A stretch of 10,835 nucleotides of DNA from Nitrospirota bacterium (lineage in GTDB: Bacteria > Nitrospirota > Thermodesulfovibrionia > Thermodesulfovibrionales > UBA1546): assembly GCA_004298625.1 (NCBI GenBank), contig SCSY01000233.1, positions 1 to 10,835 on the forward strand, given 5' to 3'. A program made the translations under genes and the position numbers. The notes under the pieces are model-generated. The model was not told the origin of the DNA. It searched no databases and saw nothing but the letters and a program-made list of their open reading frames with translations. This document shows positions 1-6,177 of this stretch, one piece after another; position 1 is the first letter of the stretch, and the number at the start of each line of letters is the position of its first letter.

Positions 1-456
1 AACTCCGAGCAGCTTGTTTTCAAAGGGTATGGGCGCAGCCAGCACCTGTTTTGTCCTGAACCCTGATTTTTCATCCCAGCTTTTATCGAAATTCAGCCGG
101 GCGTCTATTTTCGCCAGTTCTGCATCGTTATACACATCGGCAATATTTATCATCTTGCCGGAATGCGCTGTATAGCCGGCAAGGCTGGTCGGAGATATCG
201 GAACCCTTATCTCCTTAATGCCGCTGCCTACAAGATATTTGGAAACGAGTTCTTTTTTTGAGATGTCGGTGAGATAGATCGTAATCCTTTCAGCATCAAA
301 AAGGCCTAAGATATTATCGCTCAGCTTGGTCAGGATTTCAGTGATATTGTTGGCTGCATGGATGCTGTTGGTTACATATCTGACTTTTTCGTTGAATTGG
401 ATCTGCCTTTGCAGTTCCTGCAGCTTGCCTGCCTCTATTTTGGTTTGCTCGGCCAT
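1..456 (-). CDS. GAF-domain protein, N-terminal 152 residues (cut by the left edge)
   Basis: I read this from the reverse strand: an ATG at 456 opens a frame that stays open to the window edge, so only the N-terminus is present. Residues 1-35 are polar and probably helical; about 36-152 look like a GAF sensor domain, with a strand at 56-63 (AERITIYL), a segment SLAGYTAHSG (91-100) followed by INIADVYND, and KQVLAAPIPF near 136-145, all typical of GAF domains. In several bacterial groups a GAF domain of this kind precedes a type II secretion/type IV pilus ATPase (GspE/PilB) or an HD or cyclase output domain. I lean towards the ATPase fusion from memory, but nothing in the window proves the output domain. 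A GGGGTGA stretch about 7 nt before the ATG can serve as ribosome binding site. It lies 77 nt downstream of pmbA in the same direction. Confidence 0.75.
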   Translation of the reverse strand, partial: MAEQTKIEAGKLQELQRQIQFNEKVRYVTNSIHAANNITEILTKLSDNILGLFDAERITIYLTDISKKELVSKYLVGSGIKEIRVPISPTSLAGYTAHSGKMINIADVYNDAELAKIDARLNFDKSWDEKSGFRTKQVLAAPIPFENKLLGV

Positions 457-533
457 GTTATCCGTCACCCCGTTTAGTTTTTAAATTTAAAGACCCTGGT
501 GCCGGGAATATTATGCCATATATCACGTGTCAT

Positions 534-1889
534 TTATGCGCTTATATCCGTTGGGCCGATAAGGAGGCTCGGAGAGCCGATGCCGCCGTAGAATCTCACG
601 TCATCTCCTATCGCCTTGATTTTTTCAAAGAGTCCCAGTATATTCCCTGATATTACAGCTTCTTTTACGGGAAATTTTATTGCTCCATTTTCTATCCACA
701 GTCCTGATACGCCGACAGAAAATTCTCCTGATATGGGATTTGCGGTATGCACTCCCATAGCCTCTGTGATATAGAGACCCTTATCAATAGAATTTATAAG
801 ACTGTTGAAGGGAATAATATCAGACCCTGAAACGGCATTTATATACAGATTTGTTATGCCGACTGCCGGAAGCCCTGTATATCCGCCGCGCACGGCATTG
901 CCTGTGGAACGGACCCCGTCTTTTTTTGCGGTGTATGTATTGTGCAGCTGGCCCTGAAGCACGCCTTCTTTTATCAGGACTTTTTCCGATGTTGCAACCC
1001 CTTCATCATCAAAAGGTCTTGTGCCGAGCCTGCGCTGCATCAGGCCGCTGTCAATCAGATTTATGTTTGAACTGATAATCTTCCGGCCGGTCTTGCCTTT
1101 TAACAGAGATCTTCCTTTTTGCACTGATTCTGCCGAGAGAGAAGATGCAAACACTCCAAGGAATTCTGCGGCAACGGAACTGTCGAGTATGACAGGCGCC
1201 TTTGTAGTAGTGATTTTTTTTGAGCCGAGTAACTGCACTGCGCGCTTTGCGGCATTTATTCCGATATTCTTAAATGAGATATCGCTCAAAAACCTGCTTC
1301 CATCGGCATCCCATCCCATTTGGGCCTCATTGTTTTCCTCTGCGACGGTTATGACCTGCGCCGCTGCTTTTGTATAAGGATATGATATGTCAATGCCTTT
1401 TGAGTTCAGTATCAGGATTTCGCCGCTGCTGAAGGTCCCGGAGGCCTTTCTTGTTTTTTTTATTCTGTCGTCGAAGTCCTTTGCTGCTTTTTCAATACTT
1501 AGAACATGGTTTATTGCATCATCTTCTTTCAGGTCTGCTGCTTCCTTGTCGAATATCTCAAGTTTGCCTATATCATGCTTAAGGTTGCCGGTCCCTGACG
1601 GCAGATCCAGATATTCATCTCTGTCGGTCCAGTCAGCCGATTCCGTTGCACTTTTCACAACCGATTCCATTTCATCGGCAGATGTTGAATAAGAAAATCC
1701 AAGCCTTCCATCCTTTATGACGCGTAAGGAATACCCGAAGCCGAGCGATGATTCGATTGCATCTACTGCAAAATTTTTTACTTCGAGGGAGAGGTTTTTT
1801 GAAGATTTTATATATGCCTCTGCCTGGTCTGCTCCTTTTTTCAGCGCAAGCTCAACGATCCTGGATGCGAATTCCCTGTTAGTCTTCAT
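534..1889 (-). CDS. pmbA: TldD/PmbA family protein, PmbA (TldE) type
   Basis: 451 residues, the usual length of the family. TldD and PmbA/TldE form a heteromeric cytosolic metalloprotease that trims unfolded or modified peptides (for example microcin B17 precursor in E. coli); TldD carries the HExxxH zinc site. No HExxxH is visible here, and the C-terminus (SGEFSVGVSGLWIENG, then FPVKEAVISGN and a GSPSLLIGP end) is that of the PmbA/TldE partner. The N-terminus also fits, with ALKKGADQAEAYI and SLGFGYSLRVIKDGRLGFSY. A TldD partner is not in the window. The start ATG at 1889 overlaps the end of the queD-like gene by 11 nt and has no clear Shine-Dalgarno of its own, which suggests translational coupling. 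The family assignment is firm; the actual substrate cannot be told from sequence. Confidence 0.92.
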   Translation of the reverse strand: MKTNREFASRIVELALKKGADQAEAYIKSSKNLSLEVKNFAVDAIESSLGFGYSLRVIKDGRLGFSYSTSADEMESVVKSATESADWTDRDEYLDLPSGTGNLKHDIGKLEIFDKEAADLKEDDAINHVLSIEKAAKDFDDRIKKTRKASGTFSSGEILILNSKGIDISYPYTKAAAQVITVAEENNEAQMGWDADGSRFLSDISFKNIGINAAKRAVQLLGSKKITTTKAPVILDSSVAAEFLGVFASSLSAESVQKGRSLLKGKTGRKIISSNINLIDSGLMQRRLGTRPFDDEGVATSEKVLIKEGVLQGQLHNTYTAKKDGVRSTGNAVRGGYTGLPAVGITNLYINAVSGSDIIPFNSLINSIDKGLYITEAMGVHTANPISGEFSVGVSGLWIENGAIKFPVKEAVISGNILGLFEKIKAIGDDVRFYGGIGSPSLLIGPTDISA

Positions 1890-2250
1890 AGTATGTTGCA
1901 GAGGCCGAGTCGGATTCCCATACAGTTACGGCAGACACCTGCGCATCCTCCTCGCTAAGTTTTTTATTTAATGAATCGTATATCCATTTTGCTATGTTTT
2001 CGGATGAGGGATTTTTTTCCGTGAAAGGAAAGATATCGTTTAAAAAGGAATGGTCCAACGGCTCTATAACCTCATTCAGAATGTTTTTCAGGTCATGGAA
2101 GTCCATTGCTATGTCTATATCATTCAGCCTTTCTGCTACCACGTGCACCTGGACTTTCCAGTTGTGACCGTGCATCTGCTCACATTTGCCTTTGTAGCCT
2201 CTCAATTGATGCGCGGCAGCAAAGGTTGTCTCTACCATAAGTTCAAACAT
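1879..2250 (-). CDS. queD: 6-carboxytetrahydropterin synthase (QueD) / PTPS family
   Basis: 123 residues, the length of bacterial QueD. QueD turns dihydroneopterin triphosphate into 6-carboxy-tetrahydropterin in the route to preQ0 and queuosine. Zinc ligands are visible as H14 (AAAHQL) and H27 and H29 (MHGHNW); C23 four residues before the HGH motif is the expected catalytic Cys. EPLDHSFLND supplies the Asp-His pair, PSSENIAKWIYD is the conserved PTxENxA-type segment, and the C-terminal VWES holds the pterin-anchoring Glu. No queC, queE or queF is next to it, so the pathway role rests on the family; a eukaryote-like 6-pyruvoyl-tetrahydropterin synthase role is less likely in a bacterium. GGAAGGA sits upstream of the ATG at 2250. 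Its end overlaps the start of pmbA, so the two are probably one transcript. Confidence 0.88.
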   Translation of the reverse strand: MFELMVETTFAAAHQLRGYKGKCEQMHGHNWKVQVHVVAERLNDIDIAMDFHDLKNILNEVIEPLDHSFLNDIFPFTEKNPSSENIAKWIYDSLNKKLSEEDAQVSAVTVWESDSASATYYED

Positions 2251-2280
2251 CGTGTCATTCCTTCCATGTCAGGGATTAGT

Positions 2281-2310
2281 ATTGTATCGGTAAAACAACG
2301 CCGGCAACCG
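2281..2310 (-). promoter_or_regulatory. possible weak promoter for queD-pmbA
   Basis: On the minus strand TACAAT (2286-2281) matches five of six bases of the sigma-70 -10 box. The best -35 candidate (TTGCCG, about 15 nt upstream) is poor and lies inside the terminator hairpin. A start near 2274 would leave a short leader containing the GGAAGGA ribosome site of queD. Read-through from hpt is an equally good explanation. Confidence 0.25.
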
Positions 2311-2319
2311 GCGTTGTTT
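2293..2319 (-). terminator. hairpin terminator after hpt
   Basis: A perfect 12-bp inverted repeat (2293-2304 with 2308-2319) with a 3-nt loop, core GCCGG/CCGGC. It begins 7 nt past the hpt stop codon. Read on the minus strand the stem ends in TTGTTTT, a short U tract fitting an intrinsic terminator, although the tract is brief and some read-through into queD is likely. Confidence 0.65.
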
Positions 2320-2325
2320 AGTATT

Positions 2326-2859
2326 TTATTTGCCCTCTTCGGCAGTTTTTTTAAATATTGATATATACGGCAGATTTCTGAATTTATTGTCATAATCAAG
2401 GCCGTAACCAACCACAAATTCATTGGCTATCTGAAAACCCACATAATCCAGAGGGACGTCCACTTCTCTTCGGCCTCGTTTATCGAGAAATGCGCATATC
2501 CTCAGACTCTTCGGCGACCTCGCAAGTATCCTTTCCCTTATATAGTTGAGGGTTATGCCGGAGTCAACAATATCTTCTATCAGCAGGACGTCTTTATCCT
2601 TTATATCCTCTCTTATGTCATAGTGAACCTTTACTTCTCCTGTTGTGCCGGTTTTTAAATAGCTCGATGCTATTATAAAGTCAACCGAAAGAGGAACCCT
2701 TATCACCCTTAACATATCGGAATAAAACATAAAGGCCCCCCGAAGGATCCCGACTGCAAGAAGGTTTTTGCCCTTATAGTCCGACGATATCCTGTCAGCC
2801 AGTTCCCTGACTTTTCCCTGAATCTGCTCAACTGTAAAAAGCGGTTTTCCTATAACCAT
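2326..2859 (-). CDS. hpt: hypoxanthine phosphoribosyltransferase
   Basis: 177 residues, normal for bacterial Hpt. The enzyme salvages hypoxanthine (and often guanine) with PRPP to give IMP or GMP in the cytosol. The PRPP-binding signature is at 92-104 (LLIEDIVDSGITL) with the acidic pair E95-D96 and the likely catalytic D99. The pyrophosphate loop is at 37-43 (GILRGAF), the mobile loop around 65-74 (SSYLKTGTTG), and the purine-binding C-terminal segment is VGYGLDYDNKFRNLPYI. The ATG at 2859 is preceded by GGGGAGAT at good distance. It follows the FHA gene by 21 nt on the same strand, so the two are likely cotranscribed, and a hairpin closes the unit. Guanine versus xanthine preference cannot be read from these motifs. 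Confidence 0.95.
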   Translation of the reverse strand: MVIGKPLFTVEQIQGKVRELADRISSDYKGKNLLAVGILRGAFMFYSDMLRVIRVPLSVDFIIASSYLKTGTTGEVKVHYDIREDIKDKDVLLIEDIVDSGITLNYIRERILARSPKSLRICAFLDKRGRREVDVPLDYVGFQIANEFVVGYGLDYDNKFRNLPYISIFKKTAEEGK

Positions 2860-2880
2860 TATATCTCCCCGGTATAACCC

Positions 2881-3903
2881 TCAGTTCGGGATAAACTGTA
2901 TTTTCAGCGCTGTATTGCCTATCTGAATTATATCACCGTCTGATAATTCTATTTCCTTAACCCCTTTTCCGTTGACCATGCTTCCGTTTGTGCTGTCGAG
3001 ATCTTTGAAGACAATCTTTCTCCCAAGAGCCTCCAGGGAAGCATGTCTCTTTGAGACTGTCATGTCCCTTATCCTGAGGTCTGCATCTCTTCTGCCTATT
3101 GTGCACGGCAGGGGGACATTGAACTTATTGCCCTTTTGCGGTCCATCGGTAACCTCGATCCTTACCCTTATCGGCTTTTCCGCCTTTGTTGAAGGAGGTT
3201 CGGCAGGCGCGGGCTCGATAATTTTGCTGCGGTCCTGCAGCAGAGCCTCTGATATAAGGAATGGTTTAATCTCTGACACATCGCTTGCCTCTGAAGTTGT
3301 AATATCGCGATAGACCATTATCTCGACCGGAGCTTTATCGGAAGGATATGCGTAAAGGAGCATCTGTTCGGAAAGAGAGCTTTCTTCCGTTCCTGCCTGT
3401 ATCCCTGATATATCCGCAAAATGCGCCATCTTTGGCTCGCCTGAATGGAAGTAGAAAAAGTTGAACATGTTATTTTTTTTCAATATCACAAAGGCCGCTG
3501 CATTTTCAGCCTTAATCCCGGCAAGGATGTTTTCAAGATTAATCATGTCTGCAGAAGCCTTGATGGACGGCTCTCTCTGAAGAAACACCAGCAGGCCCTT
3601 AAGGAGCACCGGGTCTGTCTTAGACAGGGAAAGTGTTCTCTTGTCCTTAACGGACGATAAATGCATTAAGAAATCTTTTATGCTCATAGGCATGGGCTTG
3701 CCGTTTGCTATATAACCGGCAGCGTAAGCATCGCCCCTGAGAAAAAACAGGAAATATACGGCATGAGGCTCGTCAACCCTGATCATGCCGATAAATGATT
3801 CACCTGCTCTGTCTATCTCGTCTATTGTAATAGTAAACAATTCGGGAGTGTGCGGCTTATGCCTGAATACTGCCTCGCCTTCGGGAAAAACCTCTTTTGT
3901 CAT
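2881..3903 (-). CDS. FHA-domain protein with an unrecognised, possibly duplicated N-terminal region
   Basis: 340 residues. The C-terminus (about 246-336) is a forkhead-associated domain, which binds phosphothreonine peptides: IGRR at 269-272 (R271), the SKRH motif with S284 and H287, and STNG with N306 are the expected binding residues and all are present. Residues 1-200 match no family that I recognise; they seem to hold two similar alpha/beta units (about 27-92 and 120-200), each with an aromatic-rich strand pair (VYFLFFLRGDAYAAGYI and FNFFYFHSGEPKMAHFA). Residues 205-245 form a Pro/Ala/Glu linker. No signal peptide or membrane segment is visible, so it is probably cytosolic. No Ser/Thr kinase is in the window. 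The ATG at 3903 has no Shine-Dalgarno, and the promoter candidate puts the transcript start at or next to it. It heads the FHA-hpt unit. Confidence 0.85.
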   Translation of the reverse strand: MTKEVFPEGEAVFRHKPHTPELFTITIDEIDRAGESFIGMIRVDEPHAVYFLFFLRGDAYAAGYIANGKPMPMSIKDFLMHLSSVKDKRTLSLSKTDPVLLKGLLVFLQREPSIKASADMINLENILAGIKAENAAAFVILKKNNMFNFFYFHSGEPKMAHFADISGIQAGTEESSLSEQMLLYAYPSDKAPVEIMVYRDITTSEASDVSEIKPFLISEALLQDRSKIIEPAPAEPPSTKAEKPIRVRIEVTDGPQKGNKFNVPLPCTIGRRDADLRIRDMTVSKRHASLEALGRKIVFKDLDSTNGSMVNGKGVKEIELSDGDIIQIGNTALKIQFIPN

Positions 3904-3909
3904 ACCAAT

Positions 3910-3938
3910 ATTGTTTTATATACCGATTTTTTTGTCAA
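3910..3938 (-). promoter_or_regulatory. sigma-70-like promoter for the FHA-hpt unit
   Basis: On the minus strand a perfect TTGACA (3938-3933) is followed after 17 nt by AACAAT (3915-3910), four of six bases of the -10 consensus. An AT-rich TATATAAA stretch lies in the spacer. The predicted start falls at about 3904-3902, on the start codon of the FHA gene at 3903, so the message would be leaderless or nearly so. Confidence 0.45.
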
Positions 3939-3964
3939 CACTATTCGACGCTCTCAATTTAGGG

Positions 3965-3993
3965 TTGACTTAAAACTTTCTTTGACTGAAAAT
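3965..3993 (+). promoter_or_regulatory. sigma-70-like promoter for truA
   Basis: TTGACT (3965-3970) is followed after 17 nt by GAAAAT (3988-3993), with five and four matches to the two consensus boxes. The predicted start is near 4000, about 3 nt before the truA ATG at 4003. A second TTGACT at 3982-3987 lies too close to the gene to act as its -35 box. Confidence 0.35.
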
Positions 3994-4002
3994 CATAGTG
4001 TC

Positions 4003-4788
4003 ATGAAAAATATAAAACTCTTGATGGAATATGACGGCACGAATTATCACGGTTGGCAGGAACAGAATTTAGCCATTAGCCAAAGGAATATCGTTACGAT
4101 ACAGGGAATGCTTCGGGAAAATATAAAAGCAATAACCGGTGAAGATGTAAAGGTCATTGGTTCGTCAAGGACTGATGCCGGTGTCCATGCCCTCGGCCAG
4201 GTTGCTTCATTTCTTACAGATTCATATCTTGAGCCTGCGGTATTGCAGAGGGCCTTGAACTCACTGCTTCCTGAAGATATAAAAATCCTCGATGCCGAAG
4301 AAGTGAACGAGGCATTTCATCCGAGATATGATGCCGTCAGCAAGAGCTATTTCTACCTTATATCCAATATGAGCATTTCGTCTGCTTTCCTTTACAGATA
4401 TGCATGGAGAGTGCCGCACAGACTTGATATGGATAGTATGAAGGAGGCAGGGAGCCTTCTTAAGGGCAGGCATGACTTTTCGGCATTCAGGGGCGCGGGC
4501 TGCGGGGCAAAGACAACCGAGAGGGAGATAATCTCATTTGATATTGAGAGGCTGGAAAGGATTGATTTTATGACAGCAGGCATTACCGGGGATTTCATAA
4601 AGATAAGGATAGAGGCAAATGCATTTTTGAGGCACATGGTAAGAAATATTGTCGGGACCCTCATCGAGATCGGGAGGGGGAAGATGGCTGTAAATTCCAT
4701 TTCAGCTGCCTTTGAACATCGGGATAGAAAAAGGACAGGCCCCACAGCGCCGGCAAAGGGATTATTTTTGGAGAAAATAAATTACTAG
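4003..4788 (+). CDS. truA: tRNA pseudouridine synthase A
   Basis: 261 residues from the ATG at 4003, the normal TruA size. TruA isomerises uridines 38-40 in the anticodon arm of many tRNAs. The catalytic motif SSRTDAGVHALGQ has the nucleophile D58, and the N-terminal YDGTNYHGWQ and C-terminal AFLRHMVRNIVGTLIEIG blocks are typical. The frame is open upstream to about 3850, but that part overlaps the FHA gene, encodes nothing TruA-like, and the conserved fold begins at MKNIKLLMEYDG, so 4003 is chosen. There is no Shine-Dalgarno before this ATG. Compared with E. coli TruA about six residues are added between the first Gln-rich turn and the TIQG segment (residues 22-33). A strong hairpin follows the stop. 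It is a single-gene unit, divergent from the FHA gene. Confidence 0.95.
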   Translation: MKNIKLLMEYDGTNYHGWQEQNLAISQRNIVTIQGMLRENIKAITGEDVKVIGSSRTDAGVHALGQVASFLTDSYLEPAVLQRALNSLLPEDIKILDAEEVNEAFHPRYDAVSKSYFYLISNMSISSAFLYRYAWRVPHRLDMDSMKEAGSLLKGRHDFSAFRGAGCGAKTTEREIISFDIERLERIDFMTAGITGDFIKIRIEANAFLRHMVRNIVGTLIEIGRGKMAVNSISAAFEHRDRKRTGPTAPAKGLFLEKINY

Positions 4789-4794
4789 CTTCTA

Positions 4795-4832
4795 AAACTA
4801 AAAGGGCAACGTTTCCGTTGCCCTTTTAGTTT
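4795..4832. terminator. bidirectional terminator between truA and the dksA-like gene
   Basis: A perfect 17-bp inverted repeat (4795-4811 with 4816-4832) with a TTTC loop. The AAAACTAAAA and TTTTAGTTT arms flank a GGGCAACG/CGTTGCCC core, so each strand ends its stem with a T-rich tract. It lies 6 nt after the truA stop and 25 nt after the stop of the convergent dksA-like gene, and so can serve both. Confidence 0.85.
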
Positions 4833-4857
4833 GCGTATATTTAAGGTTATCCCATGT

Positions 4858-5469
4858 CTATGGTTCTTTTTCTATGGCCTCCATCTGCTCTATCTTTTCC
4901 TGGCAGTCTCTGCAATATATTGCAAAGGGCATAACCTTCAATCTTTTCTCGTTTATCTCTTCACCGCAGGACTCGCAGATTCCGTAAGTTCCCTCGGCAA
5001 GTTTTCTGAGAGATTCATCTATCTTTACAAGCTTTTCCCTGTGCGTCCCGAGCTGTCTGAGACTGATGTCTTCAGAGAGGTCTACAATAGACCAATCGCC
5101 ATCGTCAAGCGCGGTGTCCACAAGCTGCCGCGTCTCTCCCCTGATATATTTTGATATTTCGGTCTTTGCTTCTTTAACAAGCTGCTCCCTTATCTGGAGC
5201 AAAAATTTCCTAAGGGCTTCTTTTTTCTCCTCGGGGGATTGTTTTTCCTGTGCAATGACTTTCTTTACCTTTGCAGGGGCTAAAATGACCTTTTTCCCCT
5301 TTGCCTGTTGCACCCGGCTTGCAAGGAGCTTTCTTTTTTTAACGGCAGGTCTTGCCGATTTTTTTTCGGCAGATTTTTTCTTTTTTGCCTTTACCGGTTT
5401 CCCCTGCTGTTTTCCGATTTTTTTAACTGTTTTTTTAGTTATTTTTTTCAATTGTTTTTTTATTGCCAT
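4858..5469 (-). CDS. DksA/TraR-type zinc-finger protein with a lysine-rich N-terminal tail
   Basis: 203 residues, about 50 longer than E. coli DksA. Residues 82-200 are the DksA/TraR fold: a long coiled coil with a tip near 119-130, then a C4 zinc finger (C165, C168, C186, C189; CESCG and CRDC). DksA-family proteins bind in the RNA polymerase secondary channel and adjust initiation, often with ppGpp. The tip reads DDGDWS (122-127), close to but not identical to the DxxDxA tip of E. coli DksA, so activity is plausible but not assured. Residues 1-70 hold 26 Lys and 3 Arg with Ala, Pro and Val, like a histone H1-type tail. The ATG at 5469 overlaps the stop of the upstream small gene by one base (TAATG), a coupling arrangement. 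It is the last gene of the rpsB-tsf-pyrH-frr unit. Other members of this family are called general stress or YteA-like proteins, so I give no gene symbol. Confidence 0.88.
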   Translation of the reverse strand: MAIKKQLKKITKKTVKKIGKQQGKPVKAKKKKSAEKKSARPAVKKRKLLASRVQQAKGKKVILAPAKVKKVIAQEKQSPEEKKEALRKFLLQIREQLVKEAKTEISKYIRGETRQLVDTALDDGDWSIVDLSEDISLRQLGTHREKLVKIDESLRKLAEGTYGICESCGEEINEKRLKVMPFAIYCRDCQEKIEQMEAIEKEP

Positions 5470-5618
5470 TATTTTGCCTCTTCTGCTTTTTCTGTTTTCT
5501 CCCCTTCTTTAAAGACCTCGATAATGCTCCTTACAGTTATGCCCGCGGCCTGTAATGCCTTCTGAATATCAGGTAATTTTGCGTCCGTAACCTTTAAAAC
5601 GAAATTGCTGTTAGCCAT
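5469..5618 (-). CDS. small protein of 49 residues, unknown function
   Basis: A short frame between frr and the dksA-like gene, 50 codons including TAA. The support is strong for its size: an excellent GGAGGTG ribosome site 4 nt before the ATG, start only 1 nt past the frr stop codon (TAGCATG), and a stop that overlaps the next start as TAATG. Residues 1-36 suggest a strand-helix-strand unit (NFVLKV, then a helix through LPDIQKALQAAG, then ITVRSIIEVF), followed by a charged Lys/Glu tail at 37-49. There are no cysteines, no membrane segment and no signal peptide. I do not recognise the family. The Shine-Dalgarno is inside the last codons of frr, so its translation is probably tied to frr, and that of the dksA-like gene to it. 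Confidence 0.75.
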   Translation of the reverse strand: MANSNFVLKVTDAKLPDIQKALQAAGITVRSIIEVFKEGEKTEKAEEAK

Positions 5619-5619
5619 G

Positions 5620-6177
5620 CTACACCTCCATTATCTCTTTTTCTTTATGCATCAGTATTTCGTCTATCTTTTTAATATAAGTATCCGTCAATTTCTGTAT
5701 TTCATCAAGGGATTTTTTCGTATTGTCCTCGCTTATATGTTTTTCCTTCTCCAGTTTTTTTATTTCTTCGTTTATGTCTCTTCTTATATTTCTTACCGCA
5801 ACCTTTGAATCCTCGGCATTTTTCTTTATGGCCTTCACAAGCTGCTTTCTGCGCTCCTCCGTCAGTGCTGGTATGTTCACCCTTATTATCTTGCCGTCAT
5901 TTGAAGGCGTGAGTCCAAGGTCTGATTTCATTATTGCCTTTTCTATCTCTGATATCAGCTTTTGCTCCCACGGCTGGACTGCGATCTGGCGGCTCTCCGG
6001 AATACTTAATGCGGCAAGTTGCTGCAGCGGGGTCGGAGTGCCGTAGTAGTCAACCTTTATTCCGTCAAGAAGCGCAAGGGACGCGCGGCCTGTCCTTATA
6101 GAGGAAAATTCCTTTTTAAGGGCGTCTACTGCGTGGTCCATCTTTTCAGCGGCTTTTCTTTTTATTTCCTTTTCCAT
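5620..6177 (-). CDS. frr: ribosome recycling factor
   Basis: 185 residues, exactly the usual size of RRF. With EF-G it splits the post-termination ribosome so that subunits can be reused. The N-terminal AVDALKKEFSSIRTGRASLALLDGI is the family hallmark, followed by VDYYGTPTPLQQLA, the NDGKIIRVNIPALTEERRK segment and the long charged helix to the end (RRDINEEIKKLEKE). The ATG at 6177 has a good GGGAGGAG site just upstream, which lies inside the coding end of pyrH: the two frames overlap by 32 nt. The order rpsB-tsf-pyrH-frr is a widely conserved bacterial block, which supports all four calls. Confidence 0.97.
   Translation of the reverse strand: MEKEIKRKAAEKMDHAVDALKKEFSSIRTGRASLALLDGIKVDYYGTPTPLQQLAALSIPESRQIAVQPWEQKLISEIEKAIMKSDLGLTPSNDGKIIRVNIPALTEERRKQLVKAIKKNAEDSKVAVRNIRRDINEEIKKLEKEKHISEDNTKKSLDEIQKLTDTYIKKIDEILMHKEKEIMEV

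Noticed and set aside
3850..4002. N-terminal extension of truA by 51 codons
   Set aside because: It overlaps the start of the divergent FHA gene, holds both promoter candidates, and shows no TruA-like sequence; the conserved fold begins at 4003.
5066..5512. Open frame of 148 codons on the plus strand with many Phe residues
   Set aside because: It is the antisense of the lysine-rich tail of the DksA-like gene: AAA/AAG codons read backwards give Phe and Leu, which imitates a membrane protein.
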